This document shows positions 9,931-20,329 of a stretch of 64,000 bases of DNA, in pieces. This DNA comes from Nephrocerus scutellatus (lineage: Eukaryota > Arthropoda > Insecta > Diptera > Pipunculidae). The stretch's first letter is position 1, and each line of letters opens with the position of its first letter. The stretch lies in contig OX352762.1 in NCBI GenBank assembly GCA_947095585.1, forward strand, positions 51,291,843 through 51,355,842, given 5' to 3'. A program made the translations under genes and the position numbers. The notes under the pieces are model-generated. The model was given only the letters and a program-made list of their open reading frames with translations. It did no database searches and had not been told where the DNA came from.

Positions 9931-10806
9931 TTGTGCAAAGGTGTTTACATGGCTGGATCCATATCTGCGGCCATACAAGGAAAAATCCCAATCGAAATCC
10001 TCAACACTCGCGAAACTGCTGTAAACCTTAAATGGGCAGAACCAATATCATTCCCAGGATCCGAGCATTACGTTTTACAGTACAAAAAGGAGGACGCTGT
10101 ACCAAGCACCAGAAAAAGAAGTTACTAAGCGAAATTAATTTCTATACACTGAATAATGAGGAGAGAACTGAAATCGAGTCAATATGCACAAAATTCCACG
10201 ATATTTTTCACTTGGAAGGAGACAAGCTTACTTACACTCGCATAGAACAAGCAGATATAACACTAAAAGAGGGATTAAGATATTTTATTTAACATTTAAG
10301 AAATATACAATTTTGACTTAAAACTAAACTTATAACTATTATTAATAAGTGTCGGCTCAACAATAGGGGCCCGACGTATTTACATTGTTTTAGTTTATTT
10401 TGTATTGCTTATAATTAAACAATATTTTTGACTACCACTAAAAGAGGGAGCGACACCAAAATATACCAAACCCTACCGACTACCACATACACAAAAACAG
10501 GATATAAAAAACGAAATAGACAACATGCTAGAAAATGATATAATAGAACCATCAGTATCCGCTTGGAACTCTCCGATACTCGTAGTACCAAAAAAGAGAG
10601 ATCCCGTTACCAATCTGCAAAAGTTCCGAATGGTTATAAATTACAGAAACGTAAATGAGAGAATAGAAGACGATAAATTATCGTTAACCAACATAAGTGA
10701 CATTTACGACATGGTAGGAGGAGCAGTATATTTTTCATGTATTGATTTAAGTCAAGGATACTACCAAATGGAATTGGAACCAAAAAGTAGACATATGACA
10801 GCATTT
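9931..10806 (+). pseudogene. Gypsy reverse transcriptase, N-terminal half
   Basis: After the linker (10137-10274, TLNNEERTEIESICTKFHDIFHLEGD) and a 161 bp insertion, the frame resumes with the RT start: KYTKPYRLPHTQKQDI, NMLENDIIEPSVSAWNSPILVVPKK, KFRMVINYRNVNERI, then YFSCIDLSQGYYQMELEP (motif A with catalytic Asp) and MTAF. A stop follows at once and the fingers/palm region with the YxDD box is gone. The polymerase is dead. Confidence 0.88.
10275..10435 (-). mobile_element. 161 bp insertion with 14 bp target duplication (short LINE or SINE-like)
   Basis: CACTAAAAGAGGGA occurs at 10261-10274 and again at 10436-10449, and the pol frame is continuous if the intervening 161 bp are removed. A 14 bp target duplication is typical of LINE-mediated insertion. 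Read on the minus strand the insert ends AATAAAATATCTTAA, so it is probably a 5'-truncated LINE tail. The family is not recognised. Confidence 0.8.
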
Positions 10807-10929
10807 TGAATGTGACACTATCAGCTAACCCTAACTAACTACCAATGGGACTAAAAATCTCAATTTTCAATTTTAATCAAAGCTGTTAAAAATCTTTTCA
10901 ACTTCTTAAAACAAGTCCTAGTCCCCAAA

Positions 10930-11216
10930 TTTTACAATTCCCAAATTTCGACAAAGAATTCATTTTACGAACAGACGCCTCAGGTTTTGCACTAGGTGCT
11001 GTATTGTCCAATTTCGATGACAAACCTATTTTGCTTATGCGAGTAAAACTCTGAGTAGTGCCGAGAAGAATTATAGCACTATCGAAAAAGAGTTACTGGC
11101 AATAGTATGGGCGATAAAACACTACCCACCTAGAGAATATAATTTTCATATTGAATATACACCACCCGTAAAAGATAATTGCACAGCTGACGCTTTAAGT
11201 CGCATTAAATGGGACT
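10930..11216 (+). pseudogene. Gypsy RNase H remnant
   Basis: Broken frames give FDKEFILRTDASGFALGAVLSN, then [28 protein letters not shown] and later [10 protein letters not shown]. These are the gypsy RNase H blocks ([22 protein letters not shown]). It follows the truncated RT after only ~150 bp, so an internal deletion removed most of the RT palm and thumb. Confidence 0.85.
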
Positions 11217-11559
11217 GACCAACTTAAAGAACTACACGTATGTGTCATAACAAAATCTAAAACACAAGCAGAGAAGTCAATACAGAAAAATCTAGCGGAC
11301 AGACAGGAAACAGAAGCAGAAGAAAATAATCGTATAATTACAGAGCTACTCAAGCCACCAGAGCATGGAATATACCATATCAAATAAAAGATATAGATAT
11401 AATCCCGGGACCCAACAAAGTTTTGGCATACGTCCCAGTGAAGAATTGTATACTCCTAAGAAGGGACAAGGATGGCACTACAGCCCGATCGACATCATTT
11501 TGCGATTTGTTGTCGAGGGACGTGCATCGCATCTGCGGATCATTATCAATTAATAAATT

Positions 11560-12640
11560 ATACATTACAAAAGAAGAAATTAAGAAACTCGAAGACGGCC
11601 GTCGATAATACAATATTCGCGAATTGCAAAAAATCTTAGGAGATATGTTTAAGAAAAGTAATGTAAAGGTGCACCTAATAAATAAATGTATAGAAATTAC
11701 CGATCCTCATAAAAAGAAAATATTGCTCAACGATTATCATATATTACCAACAAGTGGCCATGCAGGAATAAACCGCATGATAAAAACGATTAAACAAAAA
11801 TACTTCTGGACTGGAATGCAGAACGACATAGCTACATCTGTAAAGCATTGTACAATATGTCAGAAGAATAAACATATTACACCCAAGAAACAGCCAATGG
11901 AAATAACTTCAACTGCAAAATCAAGTTTCGACAAAATATATTTGGACTTAGTAGGTCCTTTAGACGAATCGGTGAATGGATATAGGTACGTACTGACTTT
12001 ACAAGACGAACTGACCAAATTCACGGGAGCTATTCCAATTCGAAATAAGGAAGCTGGTACAGTAGCTAAAGATCTAGTAGAATGTTTCATCCTTAGATAT
12101 GGAGTTCCAAAAACTGTAGCCTCTGATCAAGGAACAGAATTTATAAACAAAATTTTTAAGAATATGTGCACATTATTGAAAATAGAACAATTACAATCTA
12201 CAGACTACCATCACGAAAGTATAGGAGCGTTAGAAAATACCCATTAGGTTCTCGGAGCATACCTCAGGAGCTATGTATCCGATAAGCATACCGACTGGTG
12301 TACTTGGCTACCATATTGCGTATTTTGTTACAACACCACAGTACATACATAAACAGGGTTTACACCATTTGAATTAGTATTCGGTCGACGATGTACATTA
12401 CCTTCAAACTTAACAAGACATGTAGAACCAAGATACAACTACGAGGATAACGTAATTAACTTAAGAGAAAAGTTACAAATCGCTCATAGAGATACGAAAG
12501 ATACACTTCTAGACAGAAAAAACGATAGGAAAACTGACTACGATAGGAAGGCTAGAAGTAAACAATCTAGTTTTGAAGTAGGTAGTTTAGTTTTGTTAAG
12601 AAATGAGAATAGAAGAAAACTGGATCCTATTTACATTTGG
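11560..12640 (+). pseudogene. 412/mdg1-like integrase
   Basis: The main frame 11624-12247 holds the zinc domain (HILPTSGHAGINRM ... CTICQKNKH, an HHCC set), then the catalytic core: YLDLVGPLD (Asp), ASDQGTEFINK (Asp) and SIGALENTH (Glu). A TAG closes it at 12247. The reading continues past the stop with WLPYCVFCYNTTVHT, TPFELVFGRR, then PRYNYEDNVINLREKLQIAHRDTKDTL and YDRKARSKQSSFEVGSLVLLRNENRRKLDP, the C-terminal DNA-binding part of this gypsy group. Two stops make it inactive. Confidence 0.9.
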
Positions 12641-12689
12641 ATCCTATTTATTCAGTTTAGACTAAAATATAATTTTTTTTTCAAAAAAA

Positions 12690-13155
12690 AACAACCCATA
12701 AAAATTAAAATTTTTCTTGTAAATTCTCTAATCGGAGATACACACACACACACCAAATGACGCAGCGGCAGCGAACAGCGCTGCTCACAAAGCACAGAGC
12801 TCAGACTTTGCCGTGATGCGATATAGCGATATTTAAAAATTGTATATTGGGGTCCCCAAGGGGACGATCGCTCCAAATTTTTACAAAAAGTGTTTTCCAT
12901 CGAAGACACACATGTGTACAAAATTTAAAGAAAATCGGGTAAATTTTGTAAAATATTTGTAGGGGAGCCCCCCGACCGCGCAGCCCGAGGGGCTTCAAAA
13001 TTGATTAGAAAGTGTTGTCTCCGGAAATACACATGTGTGCAAAATTTCAATAAAATCGGGCTGCAGGAAGTGGGTTAAAAATTGATCGCAAGAATCCACC
13101 ACAAACAAACCCACAAACACACGGGCAAGTGAAGTTAATATAGAGAATTTAAAAA
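12690..13155 (+). mobile_element. Non-autonomous minisatellite-bearing element, copy 1
   Basis: This copy has the family's left end (ACAACCCATAAAAATT then TAAATTCTCTAAT at about 12719), an interior with GGAGATACACATGTGT-like blocks, AAAATCGGGTAAATTTTG and a GC-rich AGCCCCCCGACCGCG segment, and the right end AGTTAATATAGAGAATTTAAAA at about 13134-13155. AAATTCTCTA near the left end and its complement TAGAGAATTT at the right form an inverted repeat. There is no coding capacity. It sits in the 3' region of the gypsy element. A CA microsatellite is at about 12740-12752. Confidence 0.65.
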
Positions 13156-13280
13156 AAGAAGGGATGCGCATACCATAGAATAGGATAGAAATAAGTATAT
13201 TTAGAATTAATATCATAAACATTAGGAAGTATTAGGAATAAGAATAATCGATAGAATAGTAATAATAGTACTAGGATTAG

Positions 13281-13331
13281 ATTCAAAAAATTAACAGCAA
13301 AGTTGTTCCAACAAATTAGGACAACTTTACA
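13281..13331 (+). repeat. Remnant of the gypsy 3' LTR
   Basis: The last ~48 bases of the 5' LTR (AAATTAACAGCAAAGTTGTT through GGACAACTTTACA) recur here and end exactly at the target duplication. The rest of the 3' LTR is missing. The 120 bp before it are A/G-rich with no frame. Confidence 0.85.
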
Positions 13332-14915
13332 CCCTTTCAGGGATAAGTCTATCAAACCAAAGGATAATGGATGGTAGGACTTGAGCTGTAAAGAGGCTTC
13401 TAGGAATAGAGAGGTATGCTTTCGGTTTTTCAAAGCAAACCATACAGAGGAAAACCGAACAAATTTTAGCGAGCCAGAAATGATTGCAATGCTCATATTC
13501 GGCGAGTCAAATTCGCCTACGACCGAAAATTGAGGCAAAAACTACTACAATGTCCACAGGTAGTAAACATTTTTGGTAATTCGCGAAAATAATCAAAAAT
13601 ACAGCCTCGTCGTCCATTCCAACGCTCATTTATAATGATACTCCAGTTGTCAACTCTAAAGAAAAAGCCAATCTGTTTACTGCACATTTTGCAGCTAGCT
13701 CCACGCTTCCGGATTGTGCATTGATGCCGCCTGCACCCTGAGCATTGAACACTCTATGGGACAGATCTTCATTCGTACTCGTGCAGTTGCTAGAGTTTTA
13801 AACGATCTCAACATTCACAAATCCACTGGGCCAGATGATTCCCCGTTAGTTCTGAAGAGGTGTTCTTCCAAGCTAGAATTACCATTGCGTAAGCTTTTCC
13901 ATCTATCCTATTCTTCTGGACTCTTCCCGAGAAGTTCGAAAACAGCATTTGTCCAGCCCATACACAAAAAAGGTGAGCCGTCGTCTCCTTCTTAGTACCG
14001 ACCCATAGCACTTACATCCATTCTTTCCAAGGTGATGGAAACGCTGATCAATTTTCAGCTCATGAAATATCTTGAAACTAATGAAATCCTTAGTGACCGG
14101 CAGAACGGATTTCGTGGGCAACGTTCTACTGGTGATTTGATGGTATATCTCACCGAACAGTGGAACCGGTCTTCGCATCAATTTGGAGAAAGCAATTATT
14201 TTCTCTTATCTGTAACTTCTAATGCAATTGACTCTTTCGCTGACGACAGCACTCTCAGCTTCTCAAATAATTTTGAGAAACGTCCTTCCACTTCTCATGT
14301 GGAACTCAAACAACAACGTATGTTAAGCACGTTAAATTCTTACCTAGACAGCATAATACAATGGGGAGAAAACAATCGAGTAGAATTTAACGGTTCCAAA
14401 ACCCAATGCTGTCTCCTGTCGTCCAAGCGCTTCCCAAATCCCAAGCCATTATCCATTGAATGGCACTTGCATCGAGGAAACTGAAAATCTCGCAATTCTC
14501 GGTATGTGCGTTAACGACGAGCTTCGTTGAAATGACCACATATTTACCATCGCCAAAAATGCTGCGAAATGTTTAGGTTTTCTAACCCGTTGCAAGAAAT
14601 ATTTCACTCCCTCTGATCTGGATACTATCTACAAGGCTTTTATTCGCCCTAAGCTTGAGTACAATTGTCATATTTGGTCTGGTGCGCCTAAAACAGCATC
14701 AACTAGATAGTATACAAAACCGGGCGATAAAACTTATCGGTTGATTCGCTTGAACACCGCAGGAACGTCTCCTGCTTGTCACTGTTCTATCGCTTATTCC
14801 ACCAGCGGTGCTCAAGAGAAATAGCCAGCTGCATGCCACCTCTCCTTGAATTCAACCGCAATACTCGTGGCGCTCTAAATGCTCATCAGTTTACCCTCAA
14901 GCCCATCTTCGGACG
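13332..14915 (+). pseudogene. CR1-like LINE, right fragment (RT and 3' part)
   Basis: It continues the fragment that ends at 6380. The translation gives FIRTRAVARVLNDLNIHKSTGPDD, LVLKRCSSKLELPLRKLFHLSYSSGLFPR, LSKVMETLINFQLMKYLETNEILSDRQNGFRGQRSTGDLMVYLTEQWNRS, then jumps to IDSFADDSTLSFS (the FADD catalytic box) and NRVEFNGSKTQCCLLSSKR. The RT segment between GESN and the FADD box (motifs A and B) is deleted. It ends at about 14915, where gypsy pol sequence begins. It is the same family as the LINE at 26528-29896. Confidence 0.88.
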
Positions 14916-14918
14916 ACG

Positions 14919-15808
14919 TAAAAAAGAAAACAGGCACATGGCGGTTATGCGTTGATTACCGACAATTGAATGAATTGTCGATAAAGGACGCCTACCCCCT
15001 GCCGCAGATTCAGCACATCTTAGACAAACTAAAAGGAGCCAAGTTTATATCAACGATCGATTTGAAGCAAGGCTACTGGCAGATTCCACTAAAACAGAGC
15101 AGTCGGCCATATACCGCCTTCACAGTTCCGGGCCGAGGCTTGTTCGGCTTACATTCCACACCAGCCACGTTTCAGCGCTTGCTCGACCGAATAATTAGTC
15201 CAGAGTTAGAGCCATTTGCATTCTCATACTTAGACGACATCATTATAATCGGTAGCAGCTTTTCAGAACACATGACAGCACTAACCGAAGTATTCCGTCG
15301 GCTCAAGCAGGCCCAATTAAAAATCAATCCGGAAAAATGTGAGTTTGGCCGCTCCGAAATGAGATATCTGGGACACATGGTAAACCAGAGTGGCATACAC
15401 ACCGACCCAAGCAAGATAAAGGGGATTCAGACCTTGATTGCTCCAAGAAACATTAAAGAGCTCCGCCGAATACTTGGAATTGCTTCGTGGTACCGACGGT
15501 TTGTCCCAAACTTCTTAACCGTAGCCGCACCACTCACGAAATTATTGAAGAAAAAACAGAAGTGGGCGTGGAAGACCTTACAGGAGGAAGCATTTAAAGC
15601 ACTAAAAGGAAGATTAACCGAAGCTCCGATTCTGACATGCCCAGATTTCTCTAAGCCATTCCTGCTTCAAACAGATGCCAGCGCCGAGGGACTAGGCGCC
15701 GTATTATCTCAATCAATCGACAATCAAGAGCGAGTAATTGCTTATGCCAGCCGTACTCTCACCGATGCCGAACGGAATTACTCAGTCACCGAAAGTAGCA
15801 CTGGTTAA
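14919..15808 (+). pseudogene. Gypsy reverse transcriptase and RNase H, longest open pol block
   Basis: About 296 residues are open. They start at the RT core GTWRLCVDYRQLNE, then STIDLKQGYWQIPL (motif A), TPATFQRLLD, FSYLDDIIII (YLDD active site), FEFGRSEMRYLGHMV-type thumb and the WYRRFVPNF junction. RNase H follows with FLLQTDASAEGLGAVLSQ and RVIAYASRTLTDAERNYSVTE, then a stop at 15808. The protein lacks its N-terminal RT fingers because of the 5' truncation. All visible RT catalytic residues are present. Confidence 0.92.
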
Positions 15809-15959
15809 AGGAAAACCCGACGAAAATGCGGAGTATCAGATTACCTAAAATACCCTGTACCGACATATCTACAATCCGACCTGCCACACCGAAACCGCAT
15901 CGACAGCATGGAAAATTTGCATATCGAAACCTTTGCGCCAACAAATATTACATGAGAAT

Positions 15960-16960
15960 CATGTAATCATGTAACCGCCGGCCATAGGGATCGCAAAAAC
16001 AATAGCCCGAGTCACTCACTGGCCAGGATTGTTCCCAGATGTCGCTCGCTTTGTTCACAGATGCCCCACTTGTATTCAATACAAAGTTCCCGCTACCAAA
16101 TTAGCAGGGCAGATGCACATGACCGTTACGAATCATATCTGGGAAGTAGTCAGCTCAGACTTCCTTGGACCACTGTCCCGATCTACAAAGGGAAACACAG
16201 TTCACCAAATGGACGGAATTCGTGGCACTACCAGATGCAATGACCCCCGCGCTGATTAAAGGGTACCGAGAAAGAATCTTGAGTCGCTATGGGTGTCCTA
16301 AAAGATTGATTGCTGACAACGGAACGCAGTATGGTAGTGGACCGTTCCAGACACTGTTGAACGAATTACAAATAGAACAAAGATTCACCCACCGTATACA
16401 CCACAGGCAAACCCTACAGAAAGGATGAACCGAGTATAAAGACTATGGTTGCCCAATATGTGCAAAAGGATCACCGCAAATGGAACGAACACCTCCCAGA
16501 GCTGATGTTAGCCATTGATATCAGCCGCCATGAAACCACCGGATACTCTGCTGCATTCCTCAACTACGGCAGAGAACTTCGTCTACCTACTACCCCTAAG
16601 GTCAGCGTAAATACCGAACCCAACACATCTGAACGAGTGAGCCCTCGCCTTGGTTCGCCTAAACCTAGCCAAAGCGTTCGGTAAACAAAAACACCACTAC
16701 GACCTCCGTCGCCGACCAGGGGAACCTGAAATAGGCGAACTTGTCTATTACCGCCACCGATCTCTCTCTTCCGCTGCCAACCAATTCTCGGCTAAACTAG
16801 CGCCCAGATACGTCGGACCCTACCGTGTCAACAAAATAATATCACCGGTAATATATATTCTATAGGGCGATAACCGCAAAACCCTCACCGCTCACATTAA
16901 AGACTGCAAGCAGCTGCCCTGCCAATCACCATCCGAAAATATTCGCGCCGTAGGTATAGA
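15960..16960 (+). pseudogene. Gypsy integrase, frameshifted
   Basis: Pieces in several frames give THWPGLFPDVARFVHRCPTC, EVVSSDFLGPLSR (first Asp), KGYRERILSRYGCPKRLIADNGTQYG (second Asp), then KDHRKWNEHLPELMLAIDISRHETTGYSAAFLNYGREL. The C-terminal domain KQKHHYDLRRRPGEPEIGELVYYRHR ... LAPRYVGPYRVNKI follows. At least four frameshifts or stops separate these blocks. Confidence 0.88.
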
Positions 16961-17014
16961 TGACCAAGAAATCCAATCAGTCATCATCGACATGCCAACA
17001 AAACGGTCGAATTC

Positions 17015-17383
17015 TTGGACACACCGAAACCACCTGGCACCCACCGACGCACTCAACCTCGCACTGTGACACTCCCACCGAGAAAAACGGTCCAGCAGCT
17101 CGTACGGGACAAAGCATGGAAGAAGAAGCCTCCACCTCCAAAGCTCACCAGCAACGAACTGAAGCGCCTACGCCAGACAGTACCTCGTATTGCCGGTACC
17201 GCTGCAACCCCGATGCCGTTCAACAAAACCAGGCAGGAAAATAAAGAGGCAACCACCGAAGAATTACCACCGATGACTAGCAACCCACCACCAGCATCCA
17301 TAACCCAAGTTAGCGGCAACACCATACACCTCAGAGCAGCAGACCAGTCCATCATCATCATCCAACAGAGAACCGAAGCTTAA
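17015..17383 (+). CDS. Proline/threonine-rich frame after integrase, unrecognised
   Basis: This 122-codon open frame lies downstream of the integrase in the Osvaldo-like element. It is rich in Pro, Thr, Lys and Arg (RKTVQQLVRDKAWKKKPPPP) and ends HLRAADQSIIIIQQRTEA. No domain is recognised and there is no signal peptide or membrane segment, so I see no evidence for an envelope. It may be the end of pol in another frame or an element-specific tail. Confidence 0.35.
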   Translation: MDTPKPPGTHRRTQPRTVTLPPRKTVQQLVRDKAWKKKPPPPKLTSNELKRLRQTVPRIAGTAATPMPFNKTRQENKEATTEELPPMTSNPPPASITQVSGNTIHLRAADQSIIIIQQRTEA

Positions 17384-17390
17384 CCTGAAC

Positions 17391-17638
17391 TTGTTTGTTA
17401 TTTTCATTCTTTTTTATATATAATTGTTTTCGCACTACAAACTTTTGTTGAATTAAATATAAATATATGTAATATACCCCAAACACCATTTATACTATAA
17501 TATGTAATATATGAATACCTATTACATGAACATAATATAAAAATAAAAAAATAAAACACAAACAGGAAAAAAAATAAATACTGTATACTACACTATAATA
17601 CATATTACTATATGAAACCAAAAAAAAAATAATAATAC
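17391..17638. other. AT-rich 3' region of the gypsy element
   Basis: Very AT-rich DNA with no frames and no recognisable motif, ending where the LINE poly-T begins. Confidence 0.6.
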
Positions 17639-18662
17639 TTTTTTTTTATAATTCGCGCACGCTTCAAGGGGTTCGCACCCTTATAATGCTCGGCTATATG
17701 CTTGGCACAGCGTGGGCGTTAAGGAAGAGGAGGAGAAAAGAGGAGATGTCTATGAGCTTGTGTTTTGAATGCCTGTGGATCATAGTGAGGTGGGAAGACA
17801 GAGCTTGGCAGAGCATTCCATCGTACGTGTTGTACGGCTGAAGAACGAATCCCTGAATTTAACTGTACGTCCGAAGATGGGCTTGAGGGTAAACTGATGA
17901 GTATTTAGAGCGCCACGAGTATTGCGGTTGAATTCAAGGAGAGGTGGCATGCAGCTGGCTATTTCTCTTGAGCACCGCTGGTAGAAGAAGCGATAAAACA
18001 GTGACAAGCAGGAAACCTTCCTGCGGTGTTCAAGCGAATCTATTGATTTCGCTATATTTTCGTCACCGATAAGTTTTATCGCGCGGTTTTGTATTCTATC
18101 TAGCTGATGCAAAATAGTCTTAGGCGCACCAGACCACTACACTATAATACAATTATACTCAAGTTTTGGGCGAATAAAAGCCTTGTATATGGTATCCAGA
18201 TCAGAGGGAGTGAAATATTTCTTGCACCGGGCTAGAAAACCTAAACATTTCGCAGCGTTTTTGGCGACGGTAAATATGTGGTCATTCCAACGAAGCTTGT
18301 CGTTAACGCACATACCGAGAATTGCGAGATTTTCAGTTTCCTCGATGCAAGTGCCATTCATGGATAATGGCATGGGGTTAAGGATTCGCTTTGACGACAG
18401 GAGAAAGCATTGGGTTTTGGAAGCGTTAAATTCTACTCGATTGATTTCTCCCCATTGTATTATGCTGTCAAGGTCAGAATTTAACGAGCTTAACATACAA
18501 AGTTGTTTGAGTTCCACATCAGAGGTGGAGGGACGTTCCTCAAACTTATATGAGAAGCTGAGAGTGCTGTCGTCAGCGAAAGAGTGAATTGGATTAGAAG
18601 TCACAGATAAGAGATCATTAATAAAAATGAGAAAGAGTGTCGGGGACAGAACAGAGCCCTGG
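17639..18662 (-). mobile_element. CR1-like LINE 3' fragment, 5' truncated
   Basis: The T run at 17639-17647 followed by ATAATTCGCGCACGC is the 3' end shared with the nested LINE at 26528. Minus-strand frames encode NPIHSFADDSTLSFSYKFEERPS (FADD box), NRVEFNASKTQCFLLSSKR, LRWNDHIFTVAKNAAKCLGFLARC and the C-terminal tail (MPPLLEFNRNTRGALN). Unlike the nested copies it keeps the sequence between the PQGSVL-like block and the FADD box (FLIFINDL in frame). It is truncated at 18662 inside the RT. Confidence 0.9.
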
Positions 18663-18952
18663 TTACTTAAGTTATATAAGTACCTTTTTTTTGTGAACTA
18701 GGGACGGCGACTGGCACAAATAAAATAAAGGTCATCCCCTAAAACAAAAAAAAATTAGTGACCACACCGACCGAGTCGTATATAATTTTTCTCTGAATCA
18801 TATTAATAGATCCACTGTAATCTTAATAGTATTAAGCAATATACATATAAGAAGTAAAGTACATAGGCTAAACATTGTTTTATAAATATCCTCTCTCCGT
18901 TCTCTTATCATCTTCTCGTTCCCACCCCGAAGTAGGAGGGGAATGTAACGAA
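18663..18952. other. Non-coding stretch before the long LTR
   Basis: No frame is supported. It contains AATAAAATAAA near 18718 and ends in a G/A-rich run, AGTAGGAGGGGAA at 18940-18952, which could be a polypurine tract. It is probably the 3' untranslated part of the gypsy element. Confidence 0.5.
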
Positions 18953-19914
18953 GTCGATGTAAATCCAAACATCGACTACGTCACACACCATACATATAAG
19001 ATTATGTACCCATAAACAAGTTTCCGTCCGATAATAAACCGTAAGCGCACAAGCAACGCATTCAGCCATATAATAAATATGGTATGACCGAGCGCATAAA
19101 CAAGTTACCGTCCGACAACAAATAGTCAACCACCGTGAGCGCACAAGCAACTCGTGCAGCCATATACATAATAAATGTGGTGTGACCGAGCGCCTAAACA
19201 GGTTTCCGTCTTACTACAATATAGCATGCCAACATGAGTGCACAAGCAATGAATGCAGAGGTACGATATGTATGATCGAACCCAATGCAGGCTAGCACGT
19301 ATCACTAATGCAGATGTCCGTCCGACAACAATAGGAAGTGAGTGTAACAGCTCATGCAGCAACCACCGAATCATAAAATTCCCACCAGGTTCTGCAAATA
19401 GTCTAATGACATAGGACGCAGAACCACTAATAAGTTACTTCTGGTCTGAGCCGCCGTTGTGGAAACAACAAACCGCTCCGTGTTCTTTACGAACAATTTT
19501 TGATAGTTATAAATATACTTCTGTTTGGTGCACTAGCACAGAGTATCGAATGATATATATATATTCACTTTACTCTGCTAGCTCCTTCCGCCCGTAGACC
19601 GCACTACTGAGAGAGAATCGAATGATATATAATCACTTTACTCACTCGCTACACTTTGGTTTGAGCCGCCGTTGTGCAAGCAACAAACCGCTCCGAGTTC
19701 TTCACGAACTATTTTGTTGGAAACCAATATATTTCTGTTGGGTGCACTAACACAGACTACTGACTGATACATATTCATTTTACTCTGTCAGTTCCGTCAG
19801 CCCGAAGACCGCAATACCGTGTGAGTATCTAATAATTTATATTCACTTTACTCACTCGCTATACCAGAATTTATTCGCAGAAGTAAATTTCGCTCACTTC
19901 ACCTTGTCCACATG
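18953..19914 (+). repeat. Long LTR-like sequence with two internal tandem-repeat arrays
   Basis: It starts TGTAACGAAG after a purine tract and is followed at 19915 by a leader and a gag-like start, so it sits where an LTR would. Array 1 (19011-about 19280) has three units of 84-98 bp built on TAAACAAGTTTCCGTCC, GCGCACAAGCAA and ATGACCGAGCGC. Array 2 (19443-19667 and 19668-about 19880) has two ~225 bp units starting GAGCCGCCGTTGTG and ending TTTACTCACTCGCTA. The right border is uncertain. Confidence 0.55.
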
Positions 19915-20240
19915 CGGATCTTATCACGCATTATTGAGAAAGCGACAACACGCTTAAACAATTCTTCCGAATGGTAAACAAAAACTGCTTGAGGAAGAGC
20001 GTATGGGTCTTCTCAATAACCATAATCAAAATCTAACACAAACTACGGGGTTATTAATAAAAATTGAAATGTATTTATGAGTTGCAAAGAAGCATACACC
20101 TTGGTTGAAAACAATATAAAAAAAATAGTATTCTCAAAACACTAACCAGTTAGGAATAACGACACTTTGCGTCTTAAAATGTCTCAGGAAGAACTCGAGA
20201 TAAAAAAATAGAACTCAGGGAGCAAGTGAGACTTGCGTAG
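19915..20240 (+). pseudogene. Retrotransposon leader and start of a gag-like frame
   Basis: A leader (GCGGATCTTATCACGCATTA...) leads to an ATG at about 20179 encoding MSQEELEIKK, then a stop and ELREQVRLA in the next frame. The leader also occurs at about 21753, 36744 and 46468, so it is a dispersed repeat. Coupling to the LTR at 18953 suggests a gypsy 5' end; the frame dies after about 20 codons. Confidence 0.5.
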
Positions 20241-20329
20241 CTTAAAGTGAAGTTACATCCACATGTAATAATGATTGCGATTGAAATATTGTAAGTGAAA
20301 TATTTAATTTTCTTTTATGTTCTTTGTTT

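Larger units (their letters stand above)
6381..13331 (+). mobile_element. 412/mdg1-like gypsy LTR retrotransposon, inserted in a CR1-like LINE
   Basis: The 5' LTR starts TGTGAGG at 6381, just after CCCT (6377-6380). The last LTR bases end TTTACA at 13331, followed by CCCT (13332-13335), a 4 bp target duplication. The LINE reading continues across the insertion. The primer binding site matches tRNA-Arg, as in Drosophila mdg1 and 412. Internal order is small ORF, gag, protease, RT, RNase H, integrase. It is inactive: pol is deleted between RT and RNase H, the 3' LTR is reduced to ~50 bp, and two secondary insertions sit inside. Confidence 0.9.
14916..18952 (+). mobile_element. Osvaldo/CsRN1-like gypsy element, 5' truncated
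   Basis: The pol coding region (RT, RNase H, integrase) runs from 14916 to about 16960, with a proline-rich frame after it. The family call rests on the RT end HTDPSKIKGIQTL ... LRRILGIASWYRRFVPNF, which I recall as typical of the Osvaldo/Ulysses/CsRN1 side of gypsy elements. Gag and the 5' LTR are missing. A LINE tail splits the 3' region (17639-18662). A purine-rich run at 18939-18951 precedes the LTR at 18953, which may be its 3' LTR. Confidence 0.7.

Noticed and set aside
13149..13538. 129-codon minus-strand frame
   Set aside because: It lies antisense across the gypsy 3' end and the LINE fragment, both of which read better on the plus strand.
17015..17383. Envelope gene of an errantivirus-like gypsy element
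   Set aside because: No signal peptide, furin site or membrane segment is visible in the proline-rich frame, so env is not supported.
18183..18587. 134-codon plus-strand frame (also 27119-27484 and 40921-41286)
   Set aside because: It is the shadow of the CR1-like RT on the opposite strand; RT motifs are on the minus strand.
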